This document shows, one piece after another, positions 1 through 6,888 of a DNA stretch of 51,612 nucleotides (positions are counted from its first letter, which is position 1; each line of letters opens with the position of its first letter). The notes under the pieces are model-generated. The model ran no database searches and was not told the DNA's origin. It saw nothing but the letters and a program-made list of their open reading frames with translations. Source of the DNA: Flavobacteriales bacterium (GTDB lineage Bacteria > Bacteroidota > Bacteroidia > Flavobacteriales_F > PHOS-HE28); the NCBI GenBank assembly GCA_023382455.1, contig JAHDVX010000022.1:1-51612 (forward strand), in the 5' to 3' direction. Position numbers and translations under genes: made by a program.

Positions 1-288
1 TCGGAATGAATCCGACGGTAAAAGTAAATCACTCAACCTAACACAGAATCTGCGAGAGGACAAATCAGTGAAGTCAACGCGAATGGCATACCAAAGGAAT
101 CCTACGAAATAGGAGGCATGCATTGTGGCTTGGCTCCCGGCTTTGGGTCCCAAAACGCAATATTGAGGGCTGCACAATTCATTGCGATAGCCCCAACAAC
201 AGAACTGCTGCCCCCTCTGAACGGCTCAATAGTACTTGACATAAGTACCTGTGAATAAACTCATCAACAACAACTAAACACTACTTTC
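1..288. other. AT-rich stretch without a recognisable gene
   Basis: I can support no gene here. One plus-strand frame is open from about 28 to a TAA at 256-258 and contains a peptide beginning MHCGLAPGFG at 118, but it has no start codon before 118 and a stop just upstream. It may be the 3' end of a broken gene or chance. The 30 bases before the ATG at 289 are rich in A and C (repeated CAACAA) and end in TACTTTC directly before the ATG, which resembles a Bacteroidota -7 box with a weak last base. Confidence 0.4.
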
Positions 289-1245
289 ATGCCAACCTTA
301 AGGTTCCCCCTTACGATCGTCGGCCTCTTCTGGCTCGCTTCATCCATCTTCGCTCAATTACGGATTGACCCTTCCGGGAGAATCGGCATTGGCACAACTA
401 TTCCGAATAGTGGATACAAGGTTCACATTAAGGGGGATCTGCTTTTGACAACATATCCCGAGGTGCCGGTATATCCAGGCAATACGTTCATCGAGATGAA
501 GATGAAGGTAGGTAACGGGAATCCAGGAGCCGAAATAGGTACTAATGTGGATAAAATTGCCTTTTGGTCGTCAGAAACAGACTGGAATGAGATTTATGTT
601 GAAAGCGTTTACCAAATGTCAGATAGCTCAAAAAAGATGAACATTCACAAGATACATAATGCACGAGTTATTTTGAATCAATTAAATGGATACAAGTATG
701 AAATAAAGAACCACGGTGATGCAAATATTCCCACCCGCTATGGCCTAATAGCACAAGAAGTGCGTAGAGTTATGCCCGAAGCTACAGATAGTGCAAAGGG
801 TATACTTATGGTCGACTATAATCAAATGATACCCCTTTTGATAGTAGCGCTAAATGCGGAAATGAATAAACTAGATAGTCTTGAAGAGGAGCTTAAGAAG
901 CTTCAAATAAAATTGATTGAGTGCTGTGATGCTCGGTTTGCATCTGATGTTTTGAAGTCTGCGGTGGATAAGGATCTGCCGCATGCCCGATTGTATCAGA
1001 ATAATCCGAATCCCTTTTGGGATCGTACCGTAGTCGATTTTGAGCTGCCACTAACGAGGAGTTCATCCGCCTCAATAATGATTATGGACCTAAACGGGCG
1101 GCTAGAGGCAACATATCCCATTAAGGGTCGGGGACGTGGTTCAATCACCATTGATGGGAAACAGTTAGTGCCGGGCATGTATCTTTATTCACTGATTATT
1201 GATGGTGTTGAAATTGAGACGAGGCGGATGATTATAACTGAGTAA
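289..1245 (+). CDS. Secreted protein with S74-like chaperone domain and T9SS sorting domain
   Basis: 318 residues. Residues 1-22 form a signal peptide (hydrophobic run ending FAQ). Residues about 100-200 resemble the intramolecular chaperone of phage tail spikes (peptidase_S74): an SDSSKK segment stands where the family has SDRRLK, followed by GLIAQEVRRVMPEA, a VDY motif and a Leu/Glu-rich coiled coil (about 180-210). The C-terminus (about 235-318) has the T9SS type A sorting pattern, with LYQNNPNPFWD near its start, a GMYLYSL strand and a final positively charged stretch. The protein should therefore cross the outer membrane by T9SS and be anchored or released at the cell surface. Its substrate or binding partner cannot be told. 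Base composition is much lower in GC than the genes after 4678 (19 of 60 G/C at 601-660 against 37 of 60 at 6541-6600), which suggests an accessory locus. Confidence 0.82.
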   Translation: MPTLRFPLTIVGLFWLASSIFAQLRIDPSGRIGIGTTIPNSGYKVHIKGDLLLTTYPEVPVYPGNTFIEMKMKVGNGNPGAEIGTNVDKIAFWSSETDWNEIYVESVYQMSDSSKKMNIHKIHNARVILNQLNGYKYEIKNHGDANIPTRYGLIAQEVRRVMPEATDSAKGILMVDYNQMIPLLIVALNAEMNKLDSLEEELKKLQIKLIECCDARFASDVLKSAVDKDLPHARLYQNNPNPFWDRTVVDFELPLTRSSSASIMIMDLNGRLEATYPIKGRGRGSITIDGKQLVPGMYLYSLIIDGVEIETRRMIITE

Positions 1246-1286
1246 GTGATATCAATATAAACAAAACACGGTGTAGTCTAGGTGCT

Positions 1287-2846
1287 ATGTTTGATTCCTA
1301 TTTCTCATCGACTCATCAGGTTGTCCTAGGGGTAGCGATAGGAATCATCATCATTGCCGCATGGCTCGAGTGGAATCAGAAGCAAAATTGGGCCTTGGTT
1401 GCGCTCACTCTAGGCGCGTTGGTCCTTCGGCTTTTCGCTGCGACATTGGATCCCTTCCTGAACCAATGGGACGAATGTTTCCACGCATTGGTGGCGAAAC
1501 GTATGTTGGAGGATCCGTTTACGCCGAGGTTGTTCGCGGAAGGAATCCTTTCCACCTCAGCCAATTGGACCCAGGCCGGACTCTGGCTGCATAAACCGCC
1601 GTTTTTTCTCTGGCAGATAGCGGCATCATTAGCGGCCTTTGGGGTAGAACCTTGGGCTGTGCGTATTCCTAGTGCTTTATGGCTCACGGCATTAGTGCCT
1701 GTAACATATCGAATGGGACAGTTACTTGCGGAAAAGCATGCTGGATGGATCGCTGCACTTTTCACAACATGTTCGTACTACTTGTTGGAACTCACTGCTG
1801 GGGCCATCAACACGGACCATAACGATGCCACATTTATCGCCACCGTGGCCTGTAGCTGGTGGGCTCTGTTGGAGCTTTGGAAGGATGGACGACTTCGTTG
1901 GGCATTGCTTGTCGGCCTATTTGCGGCATGTGCCATATTAACTAAACTATTTGTTGGAACCCTTGTGTTTGTGCCATGGTTTGCTGTTGCTATATATCGA
2001 AACAATCGTGGCGATTGGAAGAAATTCTTTATCGGAGCTTTGATTTCGATGGTTCTATGCCTGCTTTGGTTTGGAAGCATAGCCCTTCGCTTTCCTGACG
2101 AACTGGAAGCTCAATGGCTATTTGACACCAGCCATATGACCGAAACCGTAGAGGGGCATTCTGGTGGATTGGGCTTCCACTTTCTTGTCATCCAACAATT
2201 GCTGCCGCCATTTACATGGTGGCTTGTTATTCCTGTCTGCATTCTATTGATTTGGCGTACGACGCGGAAGGAGCACCGCGTTTTCGTGGTCGTGATTCTT
2301 GTAGCAGTACATGGGGCTTTCGCTTGGGCCAATACAAAGATGGTGAGTTTTACCATGGTGCTTTTACCAATTTATTTTATTGGTATTGGGGCAGGTCTGG
2401 TGGCACTAACGAACACACTGATTATGGCACGCCATAGATATTGGCTGTTAATGGTGTCATCAACTATAATTGCTGCATATTCTTTGAATATTGATGTGCT
2501 CCAGTATCGCCACACTTTAGCCTCGCCTCCTAAGGAACATCAAAAATGGAGGCAACAACAGATTGAGGCCATGCCTGTGTTGGCTAAACTTGCTGCAATG
2601 GTGCCTAATTCGGGTCACACTGTTGTATACAACATTCCTGCAATCCATCATATCCAATTCATGTTCGCAACCGGGATTGAAGCCACGGACCAGATGCCAG
2701 TAAAGGCAGATGTGGAATCATTGCACCGCCATGGATTTACGATATATGCCATACAAGATGGTGAACCATTGGAACATTTCCCATCTGGTATTGTGGTAAT
2801 CAGGGACGAAGTACTGAAATTCCCGGATGTAGGAAGACCGAAATGA
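1287..2846 (+). CDS. Glycosyltransferase family 39/83-type membrane protein
   Basis: 519 residues with at least ten hydrophobic segments, a topology typical of GT-C glycosyltransferases (ArnT/PMT-like), which move a sugar from a polyprenyl-phosphate donor in the periplasm. The first loop carries the expected acidic motif (WDECFHA, about residue 70), and HKPPFFLW (about 104-111) matches the conserved PP-containing segment of the ArnT group. A soluble C-terminal part follows residue 400. It lies 41 nt after the preceding gene, on the same strand and in the same AT-rich stretch. The acceptor could be lipid A, a surface glycan or a glycoprotein; nothing here decides. The gene ends 18 bp before an IS remnant but looks complete. 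Confidence 0.8.
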   Translation: MFDSYFSSTHQVVLGVAIGIIIIAAWLEWNQKQNWALVALTLGALVLRLFAATLDPFLNQWDECFHALVAKRMLEDPFTPRLFAEGILSTSANWTQAGLWLHKPPFFLWQIAASLAAFGVEPWAVRIPSALWLTALVPVTYRMGQLLAEKHAGWIAALFTTCSYYLLELTAGAINTDHNDATFIATVACSWWALLELWKDGRLRWALLVGLFAACAILTKLFVGTLVFVPWFAVAIYRNNRGDWKKFFIGALISMVLCLLWFGSIALRFPDELEAQWLFDTSHMTETVEGHSGGLGFHFLVIQQLLPPFTWWLVIPVCILLIWRTTRKEHRVFVVVILVAVHGAFAWANTKMVSFTMVLLPIYFIGIGAGLVALTNTLIMARHRYWLLMVSSTIIAAYSLNIDVLQYRHTLASPPKEHQKWRQQQIEAMPVLAKLAAMVPNSGHTVVYNIPAIHHIQFMFATGIEATDQMPVKADVESLHRHGFTIYAIQDGEPLEHFPSGIVVIRDEVLKFPDVGRPK

Positions 2847-2864
2847 GTAGGCGGACTTGTGAGG

Positions 2865-3022
2865 TGTAGTACTCCCCAAAAACTGGACAGGTAGCTAAGG
2901 TGGCTAACCTTGTCCCAATGAGTAAGCGAAGCAGAAGGAAGTTCAGCGCAGCGTTCAAGGCCCGTGTTGCCCTTGAGGCGCTCAAGGAAATCCACACGCT
3001 TGCCGAGCTGGCCATGCGGTTT
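2865..3022 (+). mobile_element. Left-end remnant of an IS3-family element
   Basis: The sequence begins with TGTAGTACTCCCCAAAAACT at 2865, which looks like an IS3-family terminal repeat, and runs into the 5' part of an orfA. It stops at 3022, exactly where the next IS begins. No right-hand remainder is visible after that IS at 4457, so this older element has lost most of its length. Confidence 0.6.
2918..3022 (+). pseudogene. Truncated IS3-family transposase orfA
   Basis: An ATG at 2918 opens 35 codons reading MSKRSRRKFSAAFKARVALE and on to LAELAMRF, the start of the helix-turn-helix in IS3-family OrfA proteins. The reading frame enters the terminal repeat of the downstream IS at 3023 and stops at 3053-3055, so the domain is cut in the middle of the helix-turn-helix. 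It is non-functional. Confidence 0.7.
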
Positions 3023-3051
3023 TGTAAGCTCCCCCAAAATCAGGTGCATGG
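3023..3051. repeat. Left terminal inverted repeat of the IS
   Basis: TGTAAGCT at 3023-3030 followed by a C-rich run and AGGTGCATGG. It pairs with 4430-4457. Confidence 0.75.
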
Positions 3052-3074
3052 ATAAATAGGATCCACACGAACAC

Positions 3075-3356
3075 TTGAACTTTGGGACAATGAAAAAGAG
3101 CAAATGGACGGAGGCGCAGATCGTTTCGATACTGCGCGAACAGGAGCAGGGCCGCAAGGTGGCCGACATCTGCCGGGAGCATGGATTGAGCCAGCCCACC
3201 TTCTACCAATGGAAGGCCAAATACGGCGGCATGGGCGTGAGCGAGCTCAAGGAGCTGCGCAGCCTGCGTGAGGAGAACACCCGGCTCAAGCTGAAGGTGG
3301 CCGACCTTACCATGGACCGGGACATCCTCAAGGAGGTCTTGGGAAAAAAGCCCTAG
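3075..3356 (+). CDS. IS3-family transposase OrfA
   Basis: 93 residues. Residues 1-50 form the helix-turn-helix that binds the terminal repeats (WTEAQIVSILREQEQG, then DICREHGLSQPTFYQWK). Residues 55-90 form a leucine-zipper-like coiled coil (LKELRSLREENTRLKLKVAD). Near its end the frame passes A AAA AAG (3344-3350), a classical -1 slippery heptamer, and stops six bases later at 3354. The -1 frame is the frame of OrfB and stays open across the junction, so an OrfAB fusion, the active transposase in this family, can be made. OrfA alone normally acts as a regulator. Confidence 0.9.
   Translation: MNFGTMKKSKWTEAQIVSILREQEQGRKVADICREHGLSQPTFYQWKAKYGGMGVSELKELRSLREENTRLKLKVADLTMDRDILKEVLGKKP
3344..3350 (+). 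promoter_or_regulatory. Likely programmed -1 frameshift site
   Basis: The heptamer A AAA AAG lies in the orfA frame six bases before the first base of its stop. After slipping back one base, reading continues through ALGPAEKHEMAHW into OrfB with no stop. Confidence 0.7.
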
Positions 3357-3376
3357 GGCCCGCCGAGAAGCACGAA

Positions 3377-4240
3377 ATGGCACATTGGCTTGTCAGGCAG
3401 GGCAAGCACAGTGTTCGGCGGGTCTGCAGACTGCTGGGGTTGAGCCAAAGCGTATACCGCTACGTGCCCAAGCCCAAGAATGACATCGAGGTGATCGGGC
3501 ACATGAACGCCTGGGTGGCCAAGAAGCCCAGTTGGGGCTTTTGGAAGGTATACACACGGTTGCGCAAGGATGGGCGGGCAGTTAACCACAAACGGCTGCA
3601 CCGGCTCTACACCACGGCCGGGCTCAACCTGCGCCGGCCCACCAAAAGGCGCGTGCCTGGGCGGGTGAAGGAGCCACTGTGCCTTCCCATCGGGCCGAAC
3701 ATCACCTGGAGCATGGATTTCATGGCCGACCGGCTTTTGAACGGCACCAAGGTGCGAACCTTCAACGTGATCGACGACTTCGGCCGCGAGGCCCTGAACA
3801 TCACTGTGGACACCTCGATCAGGGCGCAGTACGTGGTCCGCGAACTGGACAAGCTGATCGAGTGGCGTGGCAAGCCCGAGCGCTTGCGCGTGGACAATGG
3901 CCCGGAGTTCCTTGCCCATGAACTGGAACTCTGGGCGGAGCGCAACGGCATCGGGCTGACCTTCATCGAGAAGGGGTGCCCCATGCAGAACGGCCTCATC
4001 GAGCGCTTCAACCGCACCTATCGGGAGGAGGTGCTGGACGCCTTCCTCTTCGAGGACCTGGATCAATTGCGCGAGCTTACGGCCCTGTTCATCTGGTGCT
4101 ACAATCAGGGGCGCCCGCACGACTCCCTGCTGGACCTCACGCCACGCGAGTTCCTGTTGAGGTACGGACAACTGCCAACTGCCTATGCCGGTACCCGGGA
4201 GCAGTTCCCAACCTACTTGCTGGACCAACCTGCAGCATGA
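3377..4240 (+). CDS. IS3-family transposase OrfB (DDE integrase domain)
   Basis: 287 residues if started at the ATG at 3377; it is probably expressed mainly as the C-terminal half of OrfAB. An HTH_21-like region (about 25-85, ending in LRRPTKRRVPGR) precedes the rve integrase core. The catalytic triad is visible: Asp in WSMDFM, Asp in RVDNGPEF and Glu in NGLIERFNRTYREE, with the usual D-D-35-E spacing. The C-terminus holds WCYNQGRPHDSL and TPREFL. The gene looks intact, so the element may still be mobile. Confidence 0.92.
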   Translation: MAHWLVRQGKHSVRRVCRLLGLSQSVYRYVPKPKNDIEVIGHMNAWVAKKPSWGFWKVYTRLRKDGRAVNHKRLHRLYTTAGLNLRRPTKRRVPGRVKEPLCLPIGPNITWSMDFMADRLLNGTKVRTFNVIDDFGREALNITVDTSIRAQYVVRELDKLIEWRGKPERLRVDNGPEFLAHELELWAERNGIGLTFIEKGCPMQNGLIERFNRTYREEVLDAFLFEDLDQLRELTALFIWCYNQGRPHDSLLDLTPREFLLRYGQLPTAYAGTREQFPTYLLDQPAA

Positions 4241-4457
4241 TGTGTTTTTTCGAGGCATGGGACCCAAGGATGGGAACGGCTCTCGTGCCGCCCCCATCCG
4301 CCTTCCTCAGGTCACCGACCTGTCCCTGGCAGGTTGCTCTCCAGCAGAGCCTGCTTCCGTTCAGGCCGGCAAGGCAAATATGGCCCCCGGGAAAACCGCA
4401 TGTGCGGCGCAATGCCGTTCTTTACAAACCCACGCACCTAAAAAGGGGAAGCTTACA
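4241..4457. other. Non-coding 3' tail of the IS
   Basis: About 217 bp between the orfB stop and the right end with no supported gene. It contains several short perfect hairpins: GCTCT-CCAGC-AGAGC, CCTG-N7-CAGG and CCGC-ATGT-GCGG, before the right terminal repeat at 4430-4457. Confidence 0.5.
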
Positions 4458-4677
4458 CCCGAGACGTTGGGTGGATGTCAGGTTGGATGTTTGGGTGCGG
4501 ATAGGCAAGTGATGGGTTTCAGGGCCGTTCTGGTATGCGACCGATCAGTGCGCCGGGAGCGCCTGAACATCGTGGAGGCGAAACCTGGATGTTGGAAGCA
4601 AGCGCGAGGCCCCTCCCCGGAACAGAAGGTTGTGCAAAAGCGCGCAGTAACTCGGAGACGGTCCTTGTGCGAGTGAC
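4458..4677. other. Intergenic stretch between the IS and purS
   Basis: No gene, terminator or repeat is supported here. It does not contain the missing right part of the older IS remnant at 2865-3022. Confidence 0.4.
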
Positions 4678-4932
4678 TCAGCCCTCGGTGACCGTGAAGG
4701 CGTACTTTTCCATCACCATGTTGGCGAGCAGCTTCTTGCAGGCCTCGTCCACTTTGGCCTCGGCGGTCTTCTTGTCCTTGGCCTCCACCTGCAGGGTGAT
4801 GTGCTTGCCGATGCGCACGCCGGTGATCTCGGCCAGGCCCAGGTTCTTCATGCTGCCGCTCACTGCCTTGCCTTGGGGGTCCAGCAGGTTGTCGTGCGGC
4901 ATTACATCGATGGAGGCGCGGAAGGTTTTCAT
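4678..4932 (-). CDS. purS: Phosphoribosylformylglycinamidine synthase subunit PurS
   Basis: 84 residues from the ATG at 4932; an upstream in-frame start would add nine residues inside pssA and is less likely. PurS bridges PurQ and PurL in the three-part FGAM synthase of purine synthesis. Family features are the N-terminal strand MKTFRASIDVMPHDNLLDPQG, the GKAV segment, a VRIGKHITL strand and the ACKKLLAN helix. Its start codon overlaps the pssA stop as ATGA (4929-4932), so it should be translated by coupling with pssA. purL and purQ are not in the window. Confidence 0.9.
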   Translation of the reverse strand: MKTFRASIDVMPHDNLLDPQGKAVSGSMKNLGLAEITGVRIGKHITLQVEAKDKKTAEAKVDEACKKLLANMVMEKYAFTVTEG

Positions 4933-5711
4933 GCAGGTTGCGGAAAGAGTTTGCCCCAAAGCGGGCTCAGCAGGTAGGAAATCAGCAGCAAAGGAACGGC
5001 AAGGATGCCGAACAGCAAGGCCAGCACCGTGCCGAGGCCGATCAGCAGGAACACCGTCTCATTGCCTTTCCAACCGCCGTGCTTGAATTTCAGGCTGGGC
5101 AGCGGCACCTCCGATACCATGAGCAGGCCCAGGACCAAGGCGATGGCGAGCGTGATCCGCGGATCGGAGGCCACGGCCATGGTGAACAGGAACCGCAGCC
5201 CCAGGTCGTTGGCCAGGGAGGTGAGGCCGGCGCCGGAGACCACCAGGATGGAAGCCGCCCAGAACAAGCCGTTGGCCGGGGTGGGCAGCCCCAGGAAGCC
5301 ATGCGTTTGGCGGGTATCCACGTTGAACTTGGCCAAGCGCCAGGCCGAGGCCACGCTCAGTACCAGGGCGGCCCCGCCGATGACCCAGTCCGGTTGGGCG
5401 TTCATGGAAAAACCGCTGACGAACCCGGGGGCTTGGTTGAACGCCCCGGTGGTGAACGCCGTCCATAGCGCGAAGGCAGGTGCCACACCGAAGCTCACCA
5501 GGTCCGCCAGGCTGTCCAATTGCTTGCCCAGTTCGGTGCCGCCGCCCAAGGCCCGCGCGGCCAAACCGTCGAATACATCGAACAGGGCGGCGATGAAGAC
5601 CAGCCAACACGCGATCGTCAATTCTCCCGCGGAGATCAGCAGGAGGGAAGCCACGCCGCAGCATAGGTTCGCGGTGGTCAACAGGTCGGGCAGGCGGGGA
5701 ATGCGCGGCAA
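4929..5711 (-). CDS. pssA: CDP-diacylglycerol-serine O-phosphatidyltransferase
   Basis: An inner-membrane enzyme making phosphatidylserine from CDP-diacylglycerol and L-serine, on the way to phosphatidylethanolamine. The CDP-alcohol phosphotransferase signature is complete: DVFDGLAAR, then G, then DSLAD. It has about seven hydrophobic segments. Starts: a TTG at 5711 gives 260 residues beginning MPRIPRLPDLLTTANL, as expected for the family; a TTG at 5777 adds 22 residues with no family character. I prefer 5711, because the box CAACTTCG (5726-5719, reverse) lies seven bases before it, as in other genes here. The stop overlaps purS. It is divergent from porV2. Confidence 0.88.
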   Translation of the reverse strand: MPRIPRLPDLLTTANLCCGVASLLLISAGELTIACWLVFIAALFDVFDGLAARALGGGTELGKQLDSLADLVSFGVAPAFALWTAFTTGAFNQAPGFVSGFSMNAQPDWVIGGAALVLSVASAWRLAKFNVDTRQTHGFLGLPTPANGLFWAASILVVSGAGLTSLANDLGLRFLFTMAVASDPRITLAIALVLGLLMVSEVPLPSLKFKHGGWKGNETVFLLIGLGTVLALLFGILAVPLLLISYLLSPLWGKLFPQPA

Positions 5712-5718
5712 AGCGGGC

Positions 5719-5726
5719 CGAAGTTG
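5719..5726 (-). promoter_or_regulatory. Possible -7 box for pssA
   Basis: CAACTTCG on the minus strand, two mismatches to TAnnTTTG, seven bases before the preferred TTG start. Weak alone, supported by position. Confidence 0.3.
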
Positions 5727-5728
5727 GC

Positions 5729-5736
5729 TATTTTCG
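5729..5736 (+). promoter_or_regulatory. Possible -7 box for porV2-porU2
   Basis: TATTTTCG, one base from TAnnTTTG, 45 nt before the porV2 ATG at 5782. It would drive the porV2-porU2 pair. Confidence 0.35.
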
Positions 5737-5781
5737 GGCAATAATCCGGGGCGCCATCTGTTAGAGGATGCGTCCAATCAA

Positions 5782-6888
5782 ATGATCATGAAGGTTGCAG
5801 GTTCAGGTTCCTGGAGGATGGCGGCGGCGGGTGCGGCCTTGTGCTTTTTGGCCACGGTGCAGGCCCAGGATGCGCCCAAGTACAGCAATGAGTTCCTGAC
5901 CCTGGGCGTGGGTGCCCGGTCGCTGGGCATGGGCTATTCCCATGTGGCCGCGGCCAGCGATGTCACCGCCGGCTACTGGAACCCGGCCGGCCTGCTGGAT
6001 GTGCGCGGCGACCTCCAGGTGGGGGCCATGCACAGCGAGTATTTCGCCGGTATTGCCAAGTACGATTACATCGGCGTGGCCAAGCCGATCGATTCCTCCA
6101 GCGTCATCAGTATTTCCTACCTGCGTTTCGGGGTGGACAATATCCCCAACACCACGGACCTGATCGACAACAACGGCAACCTGGACTATTCGCGCATCAC
6201 CAGCTTCTCCGCCACGGACAACGCTTTCCTGATCAGCTATGCCCGGCACCTGAAGGTGCCCGGCCTGAGCGTGGGCGCCAATGCCAAGGTGATCTACCGC
6301 AGCGTGGGGCCGTTCGCCAAGGCCTGGGGCTTCGGGCTCGATGCCGCGCTGCGATATGACCGTGGTCCTTGGCGGTTCGCCGCCGTGGGGCGCGACATCA
6401 CCGGCACGTTCAACGCCTGGTCCTATTCCCTGAGCGACCGCACCAAGGAGGTCTTCCTGCAGACCGGCAACGAGCTGCCGGTGAACGGCGTGGAGGTCAC
6501 CCTGCCCCGACTGGTGCTCGGTGTGGCGCGCCAGTTCCAGATCGGCTCCAAGGTGGACCTGCTGGCCGAGCTGGACCTGGAGAACACCTTCGACAAGCAG
6601 CGGAACACCTTGATCGCCACCGACACTTGGAGCGGCGACCCCCGCCTGGGCATCGAGGTGGGCTATGCCCGTGTGGTGTACCTGCGCGCCGGGGTGAACT
6701 ACTTCCAGAAGATCGCCGACGTCAACGGCAAGGAATCGCTGAACTTCCAGCCCAACATCGGCGTGGGCCTGAAGATCAAGAGCGTGGCCCTCGACTATGC
6801 CCTGACCAACATCGGGCAGAGCGGCGTGGCGCTCTATTCCAACGTCTTCTCCCTGCGCTTCGACCTGTTCAAGGAGACCACTTCATGA
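5782..6888 (+). CDS. porV2: PorV/PorQ-family outer membrane protein, T9SS-linked (PorV2-like)
   Basis: 368 residues. The signal peptide (about 1-32) ends in VQAQ. The mature part starts with NEFLTLGVGARSLGMG and YWNPAGL, hallmarks of the PorV/PorQ/UPF0164 beta-barrel family; the rest alternates short beta strands. Canonical PorV shuttles T9SS substrates from the translocon to the sortase PorU. This protein resembles the PorV2 branch more than classical PorV because of its N-terminal NEFLTLG motif, and because its partner overlaps it by ATGA (6885-6888). An in-frame ATG at 5788 is an alternative start. The exact PorV/PorV2 assignment is inference from motifs and neighbourhood. Confidence 0.8.
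   Translation: MIMKVAGSGSWRMAAAGAALCFLATVQAQDAPKYSNEFLTLGVGARSLGMGYSHVAAASDVTAGYWNPAGLLDVRGDLQVGAMHSEYFAGIAKYDYIGVAKPIDSSSVISISYLRFGVDNIPNTTDLIDNNGNLDYSRITSFSATDNAFLISYARHLKVPGLSVGANAKVIYRSVGPFAKAWGFGLDAALRYDRGPWRFAAVGRDITGTFNAWSYSLSDRTKEVFLQTGNELPVNGVEVTLPRLVLGVARQFQIGSKVDLLAELDLENTFDKQRNTLIATDTWSGDPRLGIEVGYARVVYLRAGVNYFQKIADVNGKESLNFQPNIGVGLKIKSVALDYALTNIGQSGVALYSNVFSLRFDLFKETTS

Larger units (their letters stand above)
3023..4457 (+). mobile_element. IS3-family insertion sequence, 1,435 bp, with imperfect terminal repeats
   Basis: The left end (from 3023) reads TGTAAGCTCCCCC and the right end (to 4457, reverse strand) reads TGTAAGCTTCCCC. After a short A/T-rich stretch both continue with AGGTGC and TGG, so the repeats match over about 28 bp with a few differences. 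The element contains orfA, orfB and a non-coding tail of about 217 bp. The flanks (GTTT before, CCCG after) do not form a target duplication, so sequence has been lost or rearranged on one side since insertion. OrfA and OrfB resemble the IS51/IS407 branch; the exact subgroup is inferred. Confidence 0.85.

Noticed and set aside
118-258. Possible short gene starting MHCGLAPGFG
   Set aside because: Too short, no promoter or ribosome site, and no family resemblance. I mention it only as a possible remnant.
3353-4297. Minus-strand frame opposite orfB
   Set aside because: The plus frame has the complete DDE triad; the minus frame has no family features.
3019-4461. Target-site duplication of the IS
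   Set aside because: Flanks GTTT and CCCG do not match for 3 or 4 bp.
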